64,000 bases of DNA from Thalassospira australica (GTDB lineage: Bacteria; Pseudomonadota; Alphaproteobacteria; Rhodospirillales; Thalassospiraceae). A program made the position numbers and the translations under genes. The DNA lies in the NCBI RefSeq assembly GCF_000763295.1, contig NZ_JRJE01000005.1:1-64000 (forward strand), written 5' to 3'. This document shows positions 36,663-45,988 of this stretch, piece after piece. The notes below the pieces were generated by a model. It made no database searches. It was given only the letters and a program-made list of their open reading frames with translations, and had not been told where the DNA came from. How positions within the stretch are numbered: the first letter of the stretch is position 1; each line of letters begins with the position of its first letter.

Positions 36663-37100
36663 TCAGGCGCGACTTGGCACCATGACTGTCGACTCGCCAG
36701 CGATTACGCACAGGTCCCCGACATAGCAGTTGGTTTCCAGAATGGCGCGTTTTTTCGCCGGCATGATTTCACGCACGACGACCCTTGCTGTCACGGTATC
36801 GCCAATGCGAACCGGGGCCTTGAATTGCAGGTTCTGGGACAGATAAATCGTCCCCGGCCCCGGCAGTCGGGTCCCCAGCACGGTGGAAATAAAACCGGCA
36901 GAAAGCATGCCATGGGCGATGCGCCCGGCGAACATGGTGGTTTTGGCAAATTCCTCATTGAGGTGCACCGGGTTGTTGTCACCCGTAATTCCGGCAAACA
37001 TCACGATGTCGGTTTCGGTCACGGTCTTGCCATAGCTTGCCGTCAGACCAATTTCCAGATCTTCAAGAAAAAGCCCCTGAAGCCCATCACGTTCGTTCAT
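36663..37100 (-). CDS. MaoC-family (R)-specific enoyl-CoA hydratase, PhaJ-like
   Basis: The 145-residue hot-dog-fold protein has the hydratase motif TGDNNPVHLNEEFA (Asp and His as catalytic pair) and then GRIAHGMLSAGFIS. Short MaoC proteins of this length include PhaJ, which converts 2-enoyl-CoA from beta-oxidation to (R)-3-hydroxyacyl-CoA, the substrate of PHA synthase. Start ATG 37100 has AAGGA six bases upstream; the open frame upstream runs through the promoter region. TGC/GCA palindromes at 37165-37197 lie 65-97 bases upstream and resemble the one at phaR. Substrate assignment is inferred. Confidence 0.82.
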   Translation of the reverse strand: MNERDGLQGLFLEDLEIGLTASYGKTVTETDIVMFAGITGDNNPVHLNEEFAKTTMFAGRIAHGMLSAGFISTVLGTRLPGPGTIYLSQNLQFKAPVRIGDTVTARVVVREIMPAKKRAILETNCYVGDLCVIAGESTVMVPSRA

Positions 37101-37164
37101 TTCCTTCGACCCCTTATCCTGTTGCGCTGCGATTTGCATCGCACTGTTCGCGCTTATGATTATT

Positions 37165-37197
37165 TTGCAATGCAATATTTGTAATATTGTTGCGCAA
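37165..37197. promoter_or_regulatory. Candidate PhaR-type operators upstream of the PhaJ-like gene
   Basis: TTGCAATGCAA at 37165-37175 and TTGCGCAA at 37190-37197 flank AATATTTGTAATATT. The TGC-N3-GCA core fits the PhaR-binding pattern as I recall it and resembles the palindrome at 3559-3574. The region is the divergent gap between the hydratase and methyltransferase genes. Confidence 0.4.
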
Positions 37198-37335
37198 TTT
37201 TGGAAATGGGCAATGCATATTTCGTCGAATGGCCAATTGTCAGCCGGTTGAAATTCTTGGAAACAAGGACATATCAGGGACTTGCCCCTTAAGAGAGCAC
37301 AAAAACCAAAAGACGAATGCAGTAGGAAACGCCCC

Positions 37336-38127
37336 ATGAACAATACCATTGCCGACACCTATGAGATTGCCATGGGTCGTTGGAGCCGCCGCCTGTCACG
37401 CAGTTTTCTTGATTTTGCCGCAGCCCCATCCTGCGGGGCGTTCGTCGATGTGGGCTGCGGAACCGGCAGCCTGACACTTGCAGCCGCCAACCGGTATCCA
37501 GATGCCCGCATTGTCGGCATCGACCTGATCCCCGATTACCTGACCGATACGCTTCGCGACGAAGCGCCAAATATCGAACTTAAAGCCGGTGATGCGGAAA
37601 ACCTGCCGTTTGAGGCGAACAGTTTTGACAGTGCCTTCTCGCAGCTCCTGCTTAATGATGTTGAGAACCCGGCGAAGGTCACAGGTGAAATGATGCGCGT
37701 TACAAAGCCCAACGGACAGATCGCAGGGTCTGTTTGGGATCGTTCTGGCGGGCTAACCTTTATACGCCTGTTCCTTGATGCGGCCGCGGTTCTGGCGGGC
37801 ATCGAAGGCGAGAAACTGCGCAGCGAGATTTTCGACGTTCCCTTTAAGGATGAAGATGGTCTTTATGATTTATGGTCCGATACCGGATTGCAGGAAATAG
37901 ATACGACAACCATCGCAGTACGCATGGATTTCATTGACTTCGATGACTACTGGCAGTCCCTGATGGGTTCTCACAGCCTGATCCGCAGCTTTTTTAACCG
38001 GCAGTATGCCGAAATGGCCTACGACATTCAGCAGGCAACCCGCCTGGCGTATCTTGGCGGGAAGACCGACGGACGGCGATCATTTGTCGCATCAGCCATG
38101 GCCGTGCGCGGTGTGGTTCCGACGTAA
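37336..38127 (+). CDS. Class I SAM-dependent methyltransferase
   Basis: The 263-residue cytoplasmic protein has SAM-binding motif I VDVGCGTGSLTLA, the acidic residue of motif II in IVGIDLIP and the DAENLPFEANSFDSAFSQLL motif of the UbiE/Methyltransf_11 group. The acceptor is unknown. ATG 37336 (MNNTIADTYEIAMGRW) is chosen as the family start. It is divergent from the PhaJ-like gene. Confidence 0.85.
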   Translation: MNNTIADTYEIAMGRWSRRLSRSFLDFAAAPSCGAFVDVGCGTGSLTLAAANRYPDARIVGIDLIPDYLTDTLRDEAPNIELKAGDAENLPFEANSFDSAFSQLLLNDVENPAKVTGEMMRVTKPNGQIAGSVWDRSGGLTFIRLFLDAAAVLAGIEGEKLRSEIFDVPFKDEDGLYDLWSDTGLQEIDTTTIAVRMDFIDFDDYWQSLMGSHSLIRSFFNRQYAEMAYDIQQATRLAYLGGKTDGRRSFVASAMAVRGVVPT

Positions 38128-38140
38128 GATCGGCAGCCAT

Positions 38141-38932
38141 TCAGGGTTGGCGGAACGGCAGCCATAATACGCCAAGCAGGCTTTGGCTGTTTTTGTCGCG
38201 GAACTCTTCCAACCCGATTTGCATGTCGTGATCATTGGTCTTGGTATGATCAATATAACTGACAAACAGGCGATCCCAGATGGACAGGATGTTGCCATAG
38301 TTGCTGTTGGTTTCGGTCATGTCGCTTGAATGATGCACACGGTGCATATCGGGCGTCACGATCAGAAAACGTAAACTACGATCAAGGCTTTTGGGTAAAT
38401 GCACATTGCCGTGGTTAAACAGGGCAAAGCCGCTCAGCATGCTTTCATAAATCACCACCGCCCAGGGATCCGCCCCGATCAGCAGAACAAAGAATGATTT
38501 ATAAAGCGCAGACGCCACGATTTCGAACGGGTGAAAGCGCACAGCAGTCGAGACATCAAATTCAACATCACAATGATGCACGCGATGAAACCGCCAGAAC
38601 AGCGGGACGATATGGGTCAACCGATGCTGCCAATAGACCGCACAATCAAGAACGACAATCGTGACCAGCCCGCCCAAAACAGCAGGCATTCCGATCAGGT
38701 TATTTATCCCCGCACTGTTTTCCTGCGCCCAGATCGCCGTTGCAATCATGGCAGCGCCGACAGTGAAACGCGCAAGTCCCGCACTTACCAGCAGCAAACC
38801 AAAATTGGTCAACCAGCGCATCGGGCGACGCACGACTTCCTTTGGCCGATAGGGGGAAACCGCCTCCCACAGGGCCATCACCGCCAAAATGGCGGCAAAG
38901 ATTCCCAGTCGCAGTAATCCGTTCTGATCCAT
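38141..38932 (-). CDS. Sterol desaturase / fatty acid hydroxylase family membrane protein
   Basis: The 263-residue protein has four to five membrane segments and the eight-histidine di-iron motif: HRLTH, HRVHHCD and HRVHHSS, with a further His in NHGNVH. This superfamily hydroxylates or desaturates lipids at the cytoplasmic membrane; the bacterial substrate is not predictable. ATG 38932 has AGGG seven bases upstream; ATG 38971 would add 13 residues. It converges with the methyltransferase gene after 13 bases. Confidence 0.85.
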   Translation of the reverse strand: MDQNGLLRLGIFAAILAVMALWEAVSPYRPKEVVRRPMRWLTNFGLLLVSAGLARFTVGAAMIATAIWAQENSAGINNLIGMPAVLGGLVTIVVLDCAVYWQHRLTHIVPLFWRFHRVHHCDVEFDVSTAVRFHPFEIVASALYKSFFVLLIGADPWAVVIYESMLSGFALFNHGNVHLPKSLDRSLRFLIVTPDMHRVHHSSDMTETNSNYGNILSIWDRLFVSYIDHTKTNDHDMQIGLEEFRDKNSQSLLGVLWLPFRQP

Positions 38933-39112
38933 ATCAGCCCTGCCTTGAACGATGTGATTAACAGCATTCATGCCGCTCTGAAGTGATAGCGGATAACACT
39001 ACATACAAACAACATCTTGCGCGTCGCAGCTTCATCACCTTTATGTTAAGTAGGGAGTTGTTGTCGCCAAAGCACGTATCTTGGCCAGTTAAAATTCAGA
39101 TCAGGGGGGCCT

Positions 39113-40141
39113 ATGCCAGAACGCTCGGGACATTATCGGACACTTATGCTTGGCCTGTTTGCAACCCTGTCGTTTTCCGGTCTGGCCCATGCGGATGGTC
39201 CGCCCTTTGATCTGCCGGTTGATTGCCCGGACAATACCTGCGACATCGTCCACTATGTCGATCATGATGCGGGCCCCAACATTCGCGATTATGCCTGTGG
39301 CACCACGACATATGACGGCCATCGCGGAACCGACTTTGCCATCCCGGACGAAGCAACCATGATTGACGGGGTATCCGTGCGCTCCATCGCCGACGGCACG
39401 GTCGTTGCCCTGCGCGAAGGGGTCGAGGATATTGATTCCGGCCGTATCGCCCAAAGCGGCCTTGAAGGCGTTGAATGCGGTAACGGCATTCTGATCGACC
39501 ATGATGATGGCTGGCAAAGCCAGTATTGTCACCTCCGCCGGGGATGGGTTGCGGTTAAAAAGGGCGACCGGGTCAGCCGGGGGCAGATCATTGCCCGTAT
39601 CGGCATTTCCGGACAGGCCACGTTCCCGCATCTTCACTTCAACCTGCGCAAGGACGGACAACTGATTGATCCGTTCAGTGGCACGGCCATGGGGGCAAGC
39701 AACCAGAATGACTGCAATGTCGAGAATGCAGCATTATGGAGTTCCGGTGCCCGCGCCCAGCTCAGCTATAATGAAATCACGCTTTATGGGCATGGGTTCT
39801 CGATGGCGCGGCCAAATGCCTCGGACCTCAAGCGCGGCTATGGCAAGGACCAGGAACTGCCAAACACCAGTCCGGGGCTTTATTTCTGGGCCTATCTGAT
39901 TGGTGCGAATGATGGTGATGTGATCCGCATGAGCCTGCAAACCCCCGAAGGGAAAGGCGGACACCGCGACTTCACCATCGATCTGCCCAATGACGCCGGG
40001 CCAAGGGCCAAGTGGTTCTTTATCAATATGGACCGTCCCGGAAAAATCTGGCCTGCAGGAACCTATAATGGTGAAATCACCTTTACCCGTGCAGGCAGCG
40101 CACCGCGTCTGATCGGGCAAAGCGATCTGACCATCCGTTAG
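39113..40141 (+). CDS. Secreted M23 (LytM-type) metallopeptidase
   Basis: The 342-residue protein has a signal peptide ending near AHA-DG (residue 27). The LytM domain shows the zinc ligands in HRGTDFA and HLHFN, with CHLRRG in between. It lies at about residues 60-190 and would cut peptidoglycan cross-links in the periplasm. The C-terminal 140 residues (WAYLIGANDGDVI...TYNGEITFTRAG) look like a beta-sandwich of unknown role. Several cysteines probably form disulfides. A hairpin follows at 40146. Confidence 0.85.
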   Translation: MPERSGHYRTLMLGLFATLSFSGLAHADGPPFDLPVDCPDNTCDIVHYVDHDAGPNIRDYACGTTTYDGHRGTDFAIPDEATMIDGVSVRSIADGTVVALREGVEDIDSGRIAQSGLEGVECGNGILIDHDDGWQSQYCHLRRGWVAVKKGDRVSRGQIIARIGISGQATFPHLHFNLRKDGQLIDPFSGTAMGASNQNDCNVENAALWSSGARAQLSYNEITLYGHGFSMARPNASDLKRGYGKDQELPNTSPGLYFWAYLIGANDGDVIRMSLQTPEGKGGHRDFTIDLPNDAGPRAKWFFINMDRPGKIWPAGTYNGEITFTRAGSAPRLIGQSDLTIR

Positions 40142-40470
40142 GCCAAAAACGTATTCATATGACCAAGCCAGTGATGTGAATGCGTTTTGATCCGACGGCG
40201 TTTTTCATTTACACAGCTGCAGAAAGCCGCTGTTGTTTTTCGAATGAAATTTCCCACATCAGACATAAGCTGGAGGCCGCATTGGCAGCCTCTGACGTTT
40301 TGATATCCGTTTGCAAGACGGGGATGTGATATCTCCGTCCGGAAGCCCGGGTTAATGGTCCTGCTTTCAATTTAAGTTGCCTTGCTTGTATGCCGGGAAT
40401 TAGAATTGAGACAGAAACCTGCAATAGTTGTTGGAACTATTGAGCAAAGCCCCAAGAAATCGGCCCTTAA
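40142..40470. other. 329-base intergenic region before the GGDEF-EAL gene
   Basis: It starts with the hairpin terminator of the M23 gene and otherwise must hold the promoter of the following gene. I see no further open frame or repeat. Confidence 0.5.
40146..40188 (+). terminator. Hairpin terminator after the M23 peptidase gene
   Basis: A 12-base-pair stem (AAAACGTATTCA / TGAATGCGTTTT, one G-U pair) encloses a 19-base loop, and the 3' arm ends in TTTT, five bases after the stop codon. Confidence 0.6.
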
Positions 40471-42921
40471 ATGTACAGAATCTATGATTGCCTCGCCCAC
40501 CAGCACGACCTCGTTCTGGTGATTGTTGCCCTACTGATTGGGCTGGGCGGTATTCATACTGCGTTCAATCTTTACGCCCGCGCCTGTATTGGCCGACTAC
40601 GTCAAAGAATTGCCTGGCTGTTTTTAACCGGGGTAGTCACGGGTGGCGGCATCTGGGCCACCCATTTCATTGCAATGTTGTCTTATGATCCGATCGTGCC
40701 TGTTGGGTATGAGCCGACATGGACAGCCTTTTCACTGGTATTGGCAATCGCTGCGACCACAGCCGGATTTGCCGTTGCCTCGATAGCAGGCCCACATATT
40801 CTTCTGTCGCGCATCGTCGGCGGACTTGTCGTTGGTCTTGGCATTTCGGTAATGCATTTTACCGGCATGTCGGCAATGCAAGTTCCGGCTGTTGTCACCT
40901 GGCATATGGATATCGTCATTCCAGCGATATTGCTTGGTGCAGTTTTTGGGATGATCTCGCTTTGGCTGGCGGGAACCGCGCAAACGCCTCGTGAAAAACT
41001 TCTGGGTAAAGTCAACCTGACGATCGCGGTCGCAACGATGCATTTCAGTGCGATGGGCGCGCTTATTGTTACACCTGACCCGTCAGTGCCCGTCCCTGCC
41101 CAACTTATTTCTCAGGAATATCTCGCGATTGGTGTGGCGGTTGTTGCCACATTGCTGATCGCGATCGGTTTTGTCACGGCCCTTCTTGATCGCCAACTTC
41201 GTGATCACGTCAGTGACCGCATGCGGATTCTTGGTGATTCCGCAATCGAAGCATTGGTTCTGACACAAAACGGGCGCGTGATTGATACCAATGAAAGCTT
41301 TTTGAAGCTGGCCAATATTCGACGCGAAGACATCGAAAATCAGGATTTCTTGAGCGAGTGGCTGTCAGATACGCCGCCTGCTTTTCAGTCCGGTGAAATC
41401 GCTTATGTGGAAACGACACTTTCGCTCAGAGGGATCGGGGAGCTTCCGGTCGAAGTCATTCGACGCGAAATTCCAGCCGATGACATCTCTGACGCCACGG
41501 TAATCTTTGGCCTGCGTGATCTGCGCGAACGGTATGCGGCGGAACATCATATCCGCTTTCTTGCAGAACATGACTCGCTTACCAAGCTGCTTAACCGTAC
41601 GACCTTCAACGACCGCCTTGCCGAAGCACTAGAAGAATCCGACGAAACCGGAACGCCGGTGACGGTTATGTGCATTGATTTCGACCACTTCAAGGAATTG
41701 AACGACAGCTATGGCCATATCGCGGGCGACCATGCCCTGCGCGAACTGGGTGAACGGTTGTCGAAACTATTTAGCGATGAAGTGACGATTGCACGTGTGG
41801 GCGGTGATGAATTTGTTGCCTTGCTCCATCATCAGAAACGCTCAACCGAAGAAGAGATCGCGGCACGATCCCGTGACGTCGCCCAACAGATCCTCGACAG
41901 CGTGGCCATCCCGATTTTCATCAATACTGAACATCGTGCAAAACTGGCTGCAAGCATCGGCATCGCGCATTATCCCAACGATGGCAATGACGCCGAAAGC
42001 ATTCTGTTCCATGCGGATTTGGCGATGTATCGTGTCAAGCAATCCGGCGGCAATGATCTGGTTTATTATTCATCGGAGATGGACGAGGAATATCGTTTCA
42101 AGCGCCAGATTTCTTCAAATCTGCGCATTGCAATGGAAAATGGGCAACTGGCGCTTCACTACCAGCCGCAATGTGAAGCAGGCGATCAAAGTACGCATTC
42201 ATTTGAAGCATTGTTACGCTGGACCGACCCTGAACTCGGTTCCATTCCACCGGGACGTTTCATTCCGATTGCTGAGGAAACCGGCCTGATCATTCCGTTG
42301 GGCGAATGGGTGCTGCGCACGGCCTGCCAGGAAGCTGCGCGCTGGAAGAACCCGCTTGGGATCGGGGTCAACCTTTCGGCAGTTCAGCTTCAGAAACTTG
42401 ATCTTCCGGAAGTCGTCGCCAACATCCTTGATGAAACCGGCCTTGATCCAAAACGCCTTGAGCTTGAAGTTACGGAAACAGCACTTATTCATAATCCGGC
42501 CCGCTCGTTAAAGATATTGTCAGATATCAAGAAGCTGGGTGTCCGCATTGCCATGGACGATTTTGGCACCGGCTATTCATCATTGGCAACTTTGCAGAAC
42601 TTCCCGGTCGACCGGATTAAAATTGATCAATCCTTCATCCGAAAACTGGTCAGCAGTGACCAGGCCGTCGCGATTGTGCGCGCCGTGATCAACCTGAGCC
42701 GCGATCTGGCAATGGAAGTCATTGCCGAGGGCGTTGAAACCGACGAACAGGCATCGTTCCTCACCGATCACAATTGCCAGTCCGTTCAGGGGTATAAATA
42801 CGGCCATCCGAAACCGATCAGCGATTACGCGCATATCGTCAATCCGACAGAGGCCACATTACAGCCCGGCGAGACGGACGGGAAACCTGCGAATCGGGAT
42901 AGTGGAATCGAAACGGTTTAA
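40471..42921 (+). CDS. MHYT-PAS-GGDEF-EAL cyclic-di-GMP turnover protein
   Basis: The 816-residue inner-membrane protein starts with a seven-helix MHYT sensor (MHFTGMSAMQ and MHFSAMGALI, thought to bind metal or diatomic gas). A PAS-like region lies at about 245-350, the GGDEF domain at about 365-535 with intact RVGGDEF, and the EAL domain at about 545-800 with intact EALLRW and the DDFGTGYSS loop. Both catalytic motifs are intact, so it could both make and degrade cyclic-di-GMP. The start is close to the first helix. Confidence 0.93.
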   Translation: MYRIYDCLAHQHDLVLVIVALLIGLGGIHTAFNLYARACIGRLRQRIAWLFLTGVVTGGGIWATHFIAMLSYDPIVPVGYEPTWTAFSLVLAIAATTAGFAVASIAGPHILLSRIVGGLVVGLGISVMHFTGMSAMQVPAVVTWHMDIVIPAILLGAVFGMISLWLAGTAQTPREKLLGKVNLTIAVATMHFSAMGALIVTPDPSVPVPAQLISQEYLAIGVAVVATLLIAIGFVTALLDRQLRDHVSDRMRILGDSAIEALVLTQNGRVIDTNESFLKLANIRREDIENQDFLSEWLSDTPPAFQSGEIAYVETTLSLRGIGELPVEVIRREIPADDISDATVIFGLRDLRERYAAEHHIRFLAEHDSLTKLLNRTTFNDRLAEALEESDETGTPVTVMCIDFDHFKELNDSYGHIAGDHALRELGERLSKLFSDEVTIARVGGDEFVALLHHQKRSTEEEIAARSRDVAQQILDSVAIPIFINTEHRAKLAASIGIAHYPNDGNDAESILFHADLAMYRVKQSGGNDLVYYSSEMDEEYRFKRQISSNLRIAMENGQLALHYQPQCEAGDQSTHSFEALLRWTDPELGSIPPGRFIPIAEETGLIIPLGEWVLRTACQEAARWKNPLGIGVNLSAVQLQKLDLPEVVANILDETGLDPKRLELEVTETALIHNPARSLKILSDIKKLGVRIAMDDFGTGYSSLATLQNFPVDRIKIDQSFIRKLVSSDQAVAIVRAVINLSRDLAMEVIAEGVETDEQASFLTDHNCQSVQGYKYGHPKPISDYAHIVNPTEATLQPGETDGKPANRDSGIETV

Positions 42922-43143
42922 GACACTTTTGGTCGGTGTTGCCCCGTTTGATCCATCCCCCGGTTGGCCATCGCGGATTTGTGACAAAACAGGCACTAAA
43001 AAAGCGATCTTTTCCATGCAGTTGAAAGTTTTTTGACGTTTTTTGATTCTGAGCCCTTGTAACCCGGCCATTTGCCTGCCTATATTTGATGCGTGCCTTG
43101 TCGGGCACACAACCACTACCTGTCAGAAGACGGAGCATACAAG

Positions 43144-43263
43144 ATGAATAAGCGCAAAGCCGTTGCTATCGCCGTTGCTCGTGAACAGCAAATCGCCCGT
43201 TCAATGGAAATCCTGTTCGCTGGTACCATTTTGGCCGTTATTGCATCGCTACTGGTTCTCTAA
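43144..43263 (+). CDS. 39-residue single-pass membrane peptide
   Basis: Starting at ATG 43144 the sequence is MNKRKAVAIAVAREQQIARS followed by a hydrophobic helix of about 18 residues (MEILFAGTILAVIASLLVL), ending at TAA 43261-43263. GGAG stands eight bases before the ATG, and the basic N terminus followed by one membrane span gives a positive-inside topology. It is too short for ordinary gene callers. The function is unknown. No homolog can be assigned by eye. Confidence 0.55.
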   Translation: MNKRKAVAIAVAREQQIARSMEILFAGTILAVIASLLVL

Positions 43264-43460
43264 CCGGTTCTCGCTTTCATCTGTTTTTTTGCATTGTTTC
43301 AAACCAGACGGTTTTGAAAAGTCAGAGTCTCAATAGACCTTCATGACACATCACAACATTTATTCGATCATCATTACGCGAATTATCAGCCCGGTTGTCT
43401 AAGGACACCGGGACGTATCTGTTCGCCTTTTTGATGCACTGAATATCTGTGAGCATTGTC

Positions 43461-43787
43461 ATGACCAATCATGCATTTGCAGCGTCCCAGTTGGGCGCGC
43501 AACCGACCAAATCCGTTTATTGCTTTTCCGTTCACGCCGCCGCAGAGCCGGACGTAATGCCCCGTGTGCTGGAACTTTTTGCCAAACGCAATCTTGTCCC
43601 GGCAAGCTGGCATGCCACTGTTGCGGATGGCCATCGTGGTTTCGAAGAACTGCAAATCGATATTCAGGTCCAACAGCTTGAAACCAAAGTCGCTGAGCAT
43701 ATCGCGCGCTGTCTGCGTCAGATCATCCATGTGAATACGGTACTGACATCAGAAAAAGGCTATTCAAACTCTGCACTTAGCGCGTAG
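43461..43787 (+). CDS. Stand-alone ACT-domain-like protein
   Basis: The 108-residue protein contains an ACT-like beta-alpha-beta pattern at about 20-95: SVYCFSVHAAAEPDVMPRVL, ELFAKRNLVPASWHATVADG and the amphipathic second helix VAEHIARCLRQIIHV. This resembles the regulatory subunit of acetolactate synthase, but no catalytic partner is nearby. ATG 43461 is chosen over 43449. It may sense an amino acid or a related ligand. Confidence 0.6.
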   Translation: MTNHAFAASQLGAQPTKSVYCFSVHAAAEPDVMPRVLELFAKRNLVPASWHATVADGHRGFEELQIDIQVQQLETKVAEHIARCLRQIIHVNTVLTSEKGYSNSALSA

Positions 43788-43850
43788 GCTGATCGTGGTG
43801 TGGCGCTGACGGGTTTCCCGCAGTGCCGCCTGCCTTTCAGGAGTTCAGAC

Positions 43851-44714
43851 TTGAGTTACCTTGACCACATCCATGCCTGCAACAACGCCAACCTTTCGCG
43901 GTATGCACGCTTTCGGATTGGCACGCGCCCGGTGGGTGCCCTCCGATCAGAATTCGCCACTGCCCTGACCGCTCTTGGTGATGATTTCATCCGCGATGAA
44001 AATGGCGAATACGGTTTTGCTTCACATATCCAAACCCTTGCTGAACGTAATGCCGCCTTGACCAACGCGACGGAAGCCCTGCGCGATCAGGGCACAATAA
44101 AGCGTCTGCACGGGGAAAAGTTCGATATCCGCAACTGCCTGTCTGACGCCCCGCTGTGTCAGCTTGATCGTTTTGCCATGCCTCATTTCGGTTGCCGGTC
44201 CTGGGGCGTGCACATGAACGGGTTCGTGCGCAAGGCCGATGGCCTTCATATGTGGATTGCCCATCGCGCCCAAGACAAGCCGACCTACCCCGGAATGCTT
44301 GACAACATGGTCGCCGGGGGCCAGCCGACCGGACTTGGCTTTAGCGAAAACATGATCAAGGAATGCGCCGAAGAAGCCGGCATTCCACAAGAACTTTCCC
44401 AAAAGGTTATCCCTATCGGAACTGTTTCATATCTGTATGAAACCGATGAGGGCCTTAAGCCTGATGTGATGGTGAATTTTGACCTGGAATTGCCTGAAAG
44501 TTTCGTGCCGCAATGTGCTGATGGCGAAGTTGAACGGTTTGAATTGCTGCCGCTTAAAGACGTTGCCGAGATCGTCAGAACCGGCTTTGACTTCAAGTTC
44601 AATTGTGCGCTGGTCGTAATCGATTTTCTTATTCGCCACGGTCATCTGACAGCAGATAACGAACCAACCTATTGTGAACTGGTAAGCGGACTGCACCGCG
44701 ACCTTAATCCCTGA
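43851..44714 (+). CDS. NUDIX hydrolase of the DUF4743 / thiamine pyrophosphokinase-associated type
   Basis: The 287-residue protein has an N-terminal DUF4743 domain (SYLDHIHACNNANLSRYARF) and a C-terminal NUDIX domain (about 130-270) with the box GG-(x13)-KECAEEAG. The Arg of the box is Lys and the first Glu is absent, but the EE pair that binds metal remains. Family members such as yeast YJR142W act on damaged forms of thiamine diphosphate. The start is read as TTG at 43851 with AGGAG eight bases before it; the in-frame GTG at 43800 would add 17 unconserved residues. Confidence 0.78.
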   Translation: MSYLDHIHACNNANLSRYARFRIGTRPVGALRSEFATALTALGDDFIRDENGEYGFASHIQTLAERNAALTNATEALRDQGTIKRLHGEKFDIRNCLSDAPLCQLDRFAMPHFGCRSWGVHMNGFVRKADGLHMWIAHRAQDKPTYPGMLDNMVAGGQPTGLGFSENMIKECAEEAGIPQELSQKVIPIGTVSYLYETDEGLKPDVMVNFDLELPESFVPQCADGEVERFELLPLKDVAEIVRTGFDFKFNCALVVIDFLIRHGHLTADNEPTYCELVSGLHRDLNP

Positions 44715-44750
44715 TCACAAGGTTTGCTGATAGGCAGGACCTGAACGAAA

Positions 44751-44775
44751 ACAGCGCCCTGCAACAAGGCGCTGT
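44751..44775 (-). terminator. Terminator of the 160-residue hypothetical gene
   Basis: An eight-base-pair stem (ACAGCGCC / GGCGCTGT) is followed on the minus strand by TTTTCGTT, 37 bases after the stop codon. Confidence 0.7.
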
Positions 44776-44811
44776 GTGATCGGTGCATGTCTTGTTCAAA
44801 CGTGGGGCTGG

Positions 44812-45294
44812 TTACTGACGCGGGGTATCGGGCCCGCCCATCAAGGCGCCAACAGCCATCACTGTCAGCTTGGCCCGCAAATCAGGATCAAGCTTGTCGA
44901 GGTCCGTTTGCTTGCTGCGCAGTGCCTTGACCGCCTCGGCGATTAATTCCTGACGCCGTTCGTCTTCTGGCGTTGCGACCTTGCTTTTCTTTTGGCCAAG
45001 CTTGGCATCAGCGGCATTTAACGCCCTCATGATTTCGGTATGCGGGGCTTCTGACTGTTCTGTCAGGGTTTCCGCCAGTGCCAATGCACGGGCTTCTTCG
45101 AGTGACATGCCGTCATCCTGATGGGCAAGGGCACGGTCTTCGATCCGGCGCGTTTGACGCGCCTGGGCTGCGGTTTGCTCAGCCGTCGCGCTATCGCGCA
45201 CATGCAGGGATTGCGCATCACTATAGGCCTGAATCGCATCCCGGCCCTTTTTACCGACAAAGACGCGCATTAGCGTTTCCTTGAGCAATCCCAT
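44812..45294 (-). CDS. Hypothetical charged helical protein, 160 residues
   Basis: The product is Ala/Glu/Gln-rich and predicted mostly helical, without cysteines, membrane segments or a signal peptide. The N-terminal MGLLKETLMRVFVGKKGRDA is followed by a repetitive acidic-basic helix (about 30-75). The C terminus LDPDLRAKLTVMAVGALMGG resembles a short hydrophobic tail. I do not recognise the family. ATG 45294 has AGGG before it; ATG 45270 with AAGGA is an alternative start. Confidence 0.6.
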   Translation of the reverse strand: MGLLKETLMRVFVGKKGRDAIQAYSDAQSLHVRDSATAEQTAAQARQTRRIEDRALAHQDDGMSLEEARALALAETLTEQSEAPHTEIMRALNAADAKLGQKKSKVATPEDERRQELIAEAVKALRSKQTDLDKLDPDLRAKLTVMAVGALMGGPDTPRQ

Positions 45295-45397
45295 CGACTC
45301 ATCCCTTGATTAAATAGCCCGCCTTGGGGTGCAACCAGTATGCGCCAAAAGGGTTTCGAAATCATTGCCCCGTTTCAGAACCAATTTACGCAGTGAT

Positions 45398-45859
45398 CTA
45401 AATATGTTGCGCCACACGGCCTTCTTCAACTGCCAGAATATAATCAATCAGGGCTTCGCAATCGGTTGTCTTTAGATGATCAAGGTCACAGACAAAATCG
45501 ACATTCCCCGCAGCCGGGTCATCGGCATGGCCGACAATGCCAAGTTTGATATATTCCGCGTCCAGCGCATCAAGGGCGGAAATCAGATCAGCAACACTGA
45601 TCCGGTCGCTTGCGCTTAGCGAAGTCCGGATCAGAACAAGCATGTCTGCATCACAGTCAATCGCCTGTAGTGCGATGGATTGTGCATCTGACTGACGTGG
45701 TGCGACATCGACATCAAACCCGCCATCGGCAAACAGGGTTGCGACATGCTTGTGATGGGTTTCTTCTTCTGATGATGCGGTTGCCAACAGAAGACGCGGG
45801 TGGCGTCCTTCCATTTCTGCGAATTTGGCAAGGTTGCTGGCAAGTTGAGGAGACGTCAT
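45398..45859 (-). CDS. Degenerate B12-binding-domain-like protein
   Basis: The 153-residue protein has the outline of a cobalamin-binding Rossmann-like domain: RLLLATASSEEETHHKHVAT, a second strand/helix with GGFDVDV, then ADMLVLIRTSLSASDRI and LGIVGHADD. The cobalamin DxHxxG motif is replaced by ETHHKH, so cobalamin binding is unlikely as in mutases, although the His may still matter. I cannot name a function. ATG 45859 is preferred (GAGGAGACGTC upstream). Confidence 0.5.
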   Translation of the reverse strand: MTSPQLASNLAKFAEMEGRHPRLLLATASSEEETHHKHVATLFADGGFDVDVAPRQSDAQSIALQAIDCDADMLVLIRTSLSASDRISVADLISALDALDAEYIKLGIVGHADDPAAGNVDFVCDLDHLKTTDCEALIDYILAVEEGRVAQHI

Positions 45860-45988
45860 GTTACCTCGCTTGAAATTGCCCATGCCCGTCCAACACGGCC
45901 AACCGGGCTGGCGTATCTGTGCGTTACGCGTATTTTCACAGTATCTCTTTCAAGACCCCGGCTGACAAGCCCTGCAATCAATTGCAGC

